Shown piece after piece: positions 61,454 to 64,000 of a DNA stretch of 64,000 nt (within the stretch, counting starts at the first letter, position 1; each line of letters opens with the position of its first letter). Origin of the DNA: Streptomyces sp. NBC_00513 (lineage in GTDB: Bacteria; Actinomycetota; Actinomycetes; Streptomycetales; Streptomycetaceae); NCBI RefSeq assembly GCF_041431415.1, contig NZ_CP107845.1:2728001-2792000 (forward strand). Reading direction: 5' to 3'. The notes beneath the pieces are model-generated. The model worked only from the letters and a program-made list of their open reading frames with translations. It ran no database searches and was not told the DNA's origin. A program made the translations under genes and the position numbers.

Positions 61454-62230
61454 TCAGCCCCACTGCTCGATGCCGAGCTTCACCACCAGCGCCCCGACCA
61501 CCGTCAGCAGCACGGCGCGAACGAATCCGCTGCCCTTGCTGAGGGCCATCCGGGCCCCGATCATGGCGCCGGCCAGGTTGAAGGCCGCCATCAGGGCGGC
61601 GAGTTGCCACAGCACCATGCCCTGGTACGCGAACATCGCCAGCGCCCCGGCATTCGTGCAGCAGTTGACGATCTTGGCGGTGGCCGAGGCGGTGACCAGG
61701 TCGAGGTGGAGCAGCGCGGTGAGGGCCAGCACGAGGAAGGTACCGGTGCCGGGGCCGATGAGCCCGTCGTAGAAGCCGATGCCGAGACCCGCGAGACCGA
61801 TGGCCAGCAGTACCCGGTGTCGGCTCACGGGCGCGGTGGACGGGGCGGCGCCGAAGCCCGGCTTGAAGATGACCACGCCCGCGACCACGACGAGCACGCC
61901 CATGATCAGGGGCCGCAGCGCGTCCTTGCTGATACCGCCGGCCAGCGCGGCGCCACCCATCGACCCGACGAGCGCGGCGAGGCCGATCCGGACGGCGACC
62001 TTCACGTCCACCGGCGCCTTGCGCGCGTACGTCACCGCGGCGCCCGCGGTGCCGACGATGGCCACGGCCTTGTTCGTACCGAGCACGGTGGCGGGATGGG
62101 CGTTCGGCAGGCCGAGCAGCAGGGCGGGCAGGAGCAGCAGGCCGCCGCCGCCCACCACCGCGTCGATCCAGCCGGCCGCGGCGGCGGCCACGCAGAGGAC
62201 GACGATCATGGTCGTGGATATGTCAGGCAC
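61454..62230 (-). CDS. TauE/SafE-family sulfite/sulfonate exporter
   Basis: This 258-aa membrane protein has about eight TM segments. The start GTG at 62230 (VPDISTTMIVVL) fits the membrane protein better than a longer version. The family pattern AGWIDAVVGGGGLLLLPALLLGL (about 18-40) and FYDGLIGPGTGTFLVLAL are visible. It should export sulfite, sulfoacetate or a similar organosulfur anion. No partner genes are adjacent. Confidence 0.88.
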   Translation of the reverse strand: MPDISTTMIVVLCVAAAAAGWIDAVVGGGGLLLLPALLLGLPNAHPATVLGTNKAVAIVGTAGAAVTYARKAPVDVKVAVRIGLAALVGSMGGAALAGGISKDALRPLIMGVLVVVAGVVIFKPGFGAAPSTAPVSRHRVLLAIGLAGLGIGFYDGLIGPGTGTFLVLALTALLHLDLVTASATAKIVNCCTNAGALAMFAYQGMVLWQLAALMAAFNLAGAMIGARMALSKGSGFVRAVLLTVVGALVVKLGIEQWG

Positions 62231-62267
62231 GGCCTTGACCCTAGGCAACGGATGGGTGCAGGAACCA

Positions 62268-62522
62268 TCAATCGTCGGAAACTTGCGCAAAGGTTGAGCT
62301 TTGCCGGGCCGGCGCCCGATCGGGGGCCACCGGCGACGCCGGGTCCACGGCCGCCGTCAGCGCGCTCGCGGCCAACACGCTCCCCAACCCCGGCCCGGCG
62401 GCGAGGCGCCGCGCCGGCGGTACGGACGCGAGCGCGGCCACCCCGGCCCGCAGGACACAGGGGCGGCGCGGCTTGCGGTGCCGGGCCGCGAAGGCGCGTA
62501 CGGGTGCGGCGGGCACGGACAC
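62268..62522 (-). CDS. Possible small Arg/Ala-rich protein
   Basis: An 84-codon frame starts at 62522 (MSVPAAPVRAFAARH). Third codon positions are almost all G or C until the last about 12 codons, which supports coding, but composition alone is weak in this DNA and no motif is recognised. It lies upstream of and in line with the TauE/SafE gene. Confidence 0.3.
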   Translation of the reverse strand: MSVPAAPVRAFAARHRKPRRPCVLRAGVAALASVPPARRLAAGPGLGSVLAASALTAAVDPASPVAPDRAPARQSSTFAQVSDD

Positions 62523-62752
62523 GGGCAGGGCGACGTGCAGCGGGTGCCGCAGGGCGCGTTGGCCTCTCGGGAACGACGGGCTCAGGAGCCGCGGGACGGG
62601 ACGGGCGGGCAGGGCGGTCCGGAGGAACAGGGGCGGACGGGAGCGGTCCGGGAGGACGGGAGCGCGCGGGCGGCCGACGTGATCCTTGAGCCGGCCTTGA
62701 GGGACGCCTCACCGACCCCTGACTCCGGTGCTGAGGTGCGCGTTCCGTCCGG

Positions 62753-62779
62753 GTAACAACGGCGATGCGGCGGGGAAAC
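62753..62779. promoter_or_regulatory. GlnR-like box upstream of nirB
   Basis: GTAAC-n6-GATGC-n6-GAAAC resembles the streptomycete GlnR pattern of alternating gTnAC and GaAAc boxes at 11-bp spacing, with the last box perfect. nirB is a known GlnR target in S. coelicolor (recalled), so nitrogen control of this gene is plausible. Confidence 0.45.
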
Positions 62780-62801
62780 AGCGGCCGCGCACGCTCGTGC
62801 C

Positions 62802-62915
62802 ATGACGGCGGAGCGGCGGCGCACGGCGGTGATCCGCAGCGGCCCGTCCTCCCTGCCCACCGACCCGCCCGCCGACCCGCCCCTCGACCCGCCCCTCGAC
62901 GACGGAGGCTCCTGA
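62802..62915 (+). CDS. 37-codon leader ORF before nirB
   Basis: ATG at 62802 encodes MTAERRRTAVIRSGPSSLPT and then Pro/Asp-rich DPPADPPLDPPLDDGGS. All but one third position is G or C. It stops 2 bp before the nirB ATG, and the nirB GGAGG site lies inside its last codons, so ribosomes finishing it could reinitiate on nirB. It lacks its own ribosome-binding site and may be leaderless. Confidence 0.4.
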   Translation: MTAERRRTAVIRSGPSSLPTDPPADPPLDPPLDDGGS

Positions 62916-62917
62916 TC

Positions 62918-64000
62918 ATGGCCGCAGCCACGCCCACGCCCACCCCCGCCATCGTGCTCATCGGCCACGGCATGGTCGGCCAGCGGTACCTGGAGGCCCT
63001 CGCCGAACGCGGGGCGACGGCCACGCACCGCGTCACCGTGCTCTGCGAGGAGCCCCGGCCCGCCTACGACCGGGTCCACCTGACCTCGTACTTCTCCGGC
63101 AGCACCGCCGAGGACCTGTCGATGGTCCCGGACGGGTTCATGGCCGAGCACGGCATCGACCTGCACCTCGGCGACCCGGCCGAGCGCATCGACCGCGAGG
63201 CCCGCACCGTGGTGTCCCGCTCGGGCCGGGTGTTCCCGTACGACGTGCTCGTCCTGGCGACCGGCAGCTTCCCCTTCGTGCCGCCCGTGCCCGGCAAGGA
63301 CGCCCCCGGCTGCTTCGTGTACCGCACCATCGAGGACCTGTTGGCCATCGAGGAGTACGCGAGGACCCGTACCGCGGGCGCGGTCGTCGGCGGCGGGCTC
63401 CTCGGACTGGAGGCCGCGGGGGCCCTCCAGGGTCTGGGGCTGGTCACCCGCATCGTGGAGTTCGCCCCGCGCCTGATGCCCGTGCAGATCGACGACGGCG
63501 GAGGCGGGGCGCTGCTGCGCACCATCGAGAACATGGGGCTGACGGTGCACACCGGCGTCGGCACCCAGGAGGTGCTCACCGGCGAGGACGGCTCGGTCAC
63601 CGGCATGAGGCTGTCCGACGGGTCCACCGTGGACACGGAACTGGTGGTCTTCTCCGCCGGGGTCCGCCCCCGCGACCAGCTCGCCCGTGACAGCGGGCTG
63701 ACCGTCGGGGAGCGCGGCGGGATCGGCGTCGACGCCCGCTGCCGCACCTCCGACCCGCGCGTCTACGCCATCGGCGAGTGCGCGCTGGCCTCCGACGGCC
63801 GGGTCTACGGACTGGTGGCCCCCGGCTACGAGATGGCCGAGACGGCCGCCGACGACCTGCTCGGCCGGGAGAAGGAGTTCACCGGCGCCGACCTGTCCAC
63901 CAAGCTCAAGCTGCTCGGCGTGGACGTGGCCTCGTTCGGTGACGCGCACGGCACCACCCCGGGCTGCCTCGACGTCGTCTACTCCGACGCCCGGTCGGGC
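62918..64000 (+). CDS. nirB: Nitrite reductase (NADH) large subunit, N-terminal part (3' end outside window)
   Basis: The frame is open from the ATG at 62918 (MAAATPTPTPAIVLIGHGMVG) to the right edge, 361 codons. It covers the FAD/NAD domains: IGHGMVGQRYLEAL, YDVLVLATGSFPF, VVGGGLLGLEAAGAL and YAIGECAL. NirB passes electrons from NADH through FAD and a siroheme-4Fe4S centre (beyond the window) to reduce nitrite to ammonia in assimilation. A GGAGG site and a GlnR-like box lie upstream. It could be a free reductase, but the start and synteny fit nirB. Confidence 0.87.
   Translation, partial: MAAATPTPTPAIVLIGHGMVGQRYLEALAERGATATHRVTVLCEEPRPAYDRVHLTSYFSGSTAEDLSMVPDGFMAEHGIDLHLGDPAERIDREARTVVSRSGRVFPYDVLVLATGSFPFVPPVPGKDAPGCFVYRTIEDLLAIEEYARTRTAGAVVGGGLLGLEAAGALQGLGLVTRIVEFAPRLMPVQIDDGGGGALLRTIENMGLTVHTGVGTQEVLTGEDGSVTGMRLSDGSTVDTELVVFSAGVRPRDQLARDSGLTVGERGGIGVDARCRTSDPRVYAIGECALASDGRVYGLVAPGYEMAETAADDLLGREKEFTGADLSTKLKLLGVDVASFGDAHGTTPGCLDVVYSDARSG

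Overview
The window is a core chromosomal stretch of a Streptomyces or very close relative. Nearly every gene uses G or C at the third codon position, GTG starts are frequent, and there are actinobacterial markers: a discrete type II fab operon, DUF3145, an Mbl-like MreB homologue, an HrdA-type sigma factor and a class F sortase. From memory, the order fabD-fabH-acpP-fabF, SCO2400-like protein, mbl, hrdA, dgt, dnaG, nirB matches the S. coelicolor SCO2387-SCO2487 interval. That synteny was recalled, not searched.

Layout. 1-3228: the fab operon, cut at the left edge inside fabD. 3.3-17 kb: housekeeping and small regulatory modules, including DUF3145, an SGNH lipoprotein, a GH3 glycosidase divergent from a TetR regulator, a nitrilase/acetyltransferase pair, an AraC regulator behind an iron-box-like site, HxlR divergent from an imine-reductase-like enzyme, Ohr, an NADP oxidoreductase divergent from MarR with paired operators, and a secreted lipase. 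17.4-33.6 kb: an Mbl-like protein coupled to a GAF kinase with an eroded ATPase domain, Lrp/LysE, AraC-GyrI, a fused carboxyltransferase, two MFS transporters, a YbdK-type ligase, a CinY/Het-C-like secreted protein, an amino-acid permease and galU.

34.0-41.0 kb is the most unusual part. A 26-bp piece of the 3' end of a tRNA-Met(CAU) gene is duplicated about 6.9 kb away and brackets a compact accessory island that has no visible integrase. The island carries a 1261-aa STAND-like P-loop NTPase, a four-TM protein in the same operon, a divergent nucleoside-phosphorylase/MTAN-fold protein and a VapBC toxin-antitoxin pair. The N-terminal region of the NTPase and the extreme C-terminus of the phosphorylase share an ungapped 20-residue motif around the core GDHIDFR (10 of 20 identical). 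This is the arrangement described for bacterial NLR-like immune pairs, in which an effector and a receptor are coupled through amyloid-type signalling motifs. I infer a candidate anti-phage or abortive-infection system.

41.2-64 kb returns to core genes: two tandem tRNA-Asn genes, a YtxH-like protein, a xylulokinase-like kinase, a heterodimeric ABC exporter with one degenerate ATP site, hrdA, an SDR, a SanA-like protein, a sirohydrochlorin chelatase, dgt, a ferredoxin-reductase-like flavoprotein, dnaG, a GGCT-like protein, a lipoprotein/sensor-kinase pair, a secreted protein with a class F sortase, TetR/DUF1772 with clear palindromic operators, TauE/SafE, and the start of nirB behind a GlnR-like site and a 37-codon leader ORF. 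nirB runs off the right edge.
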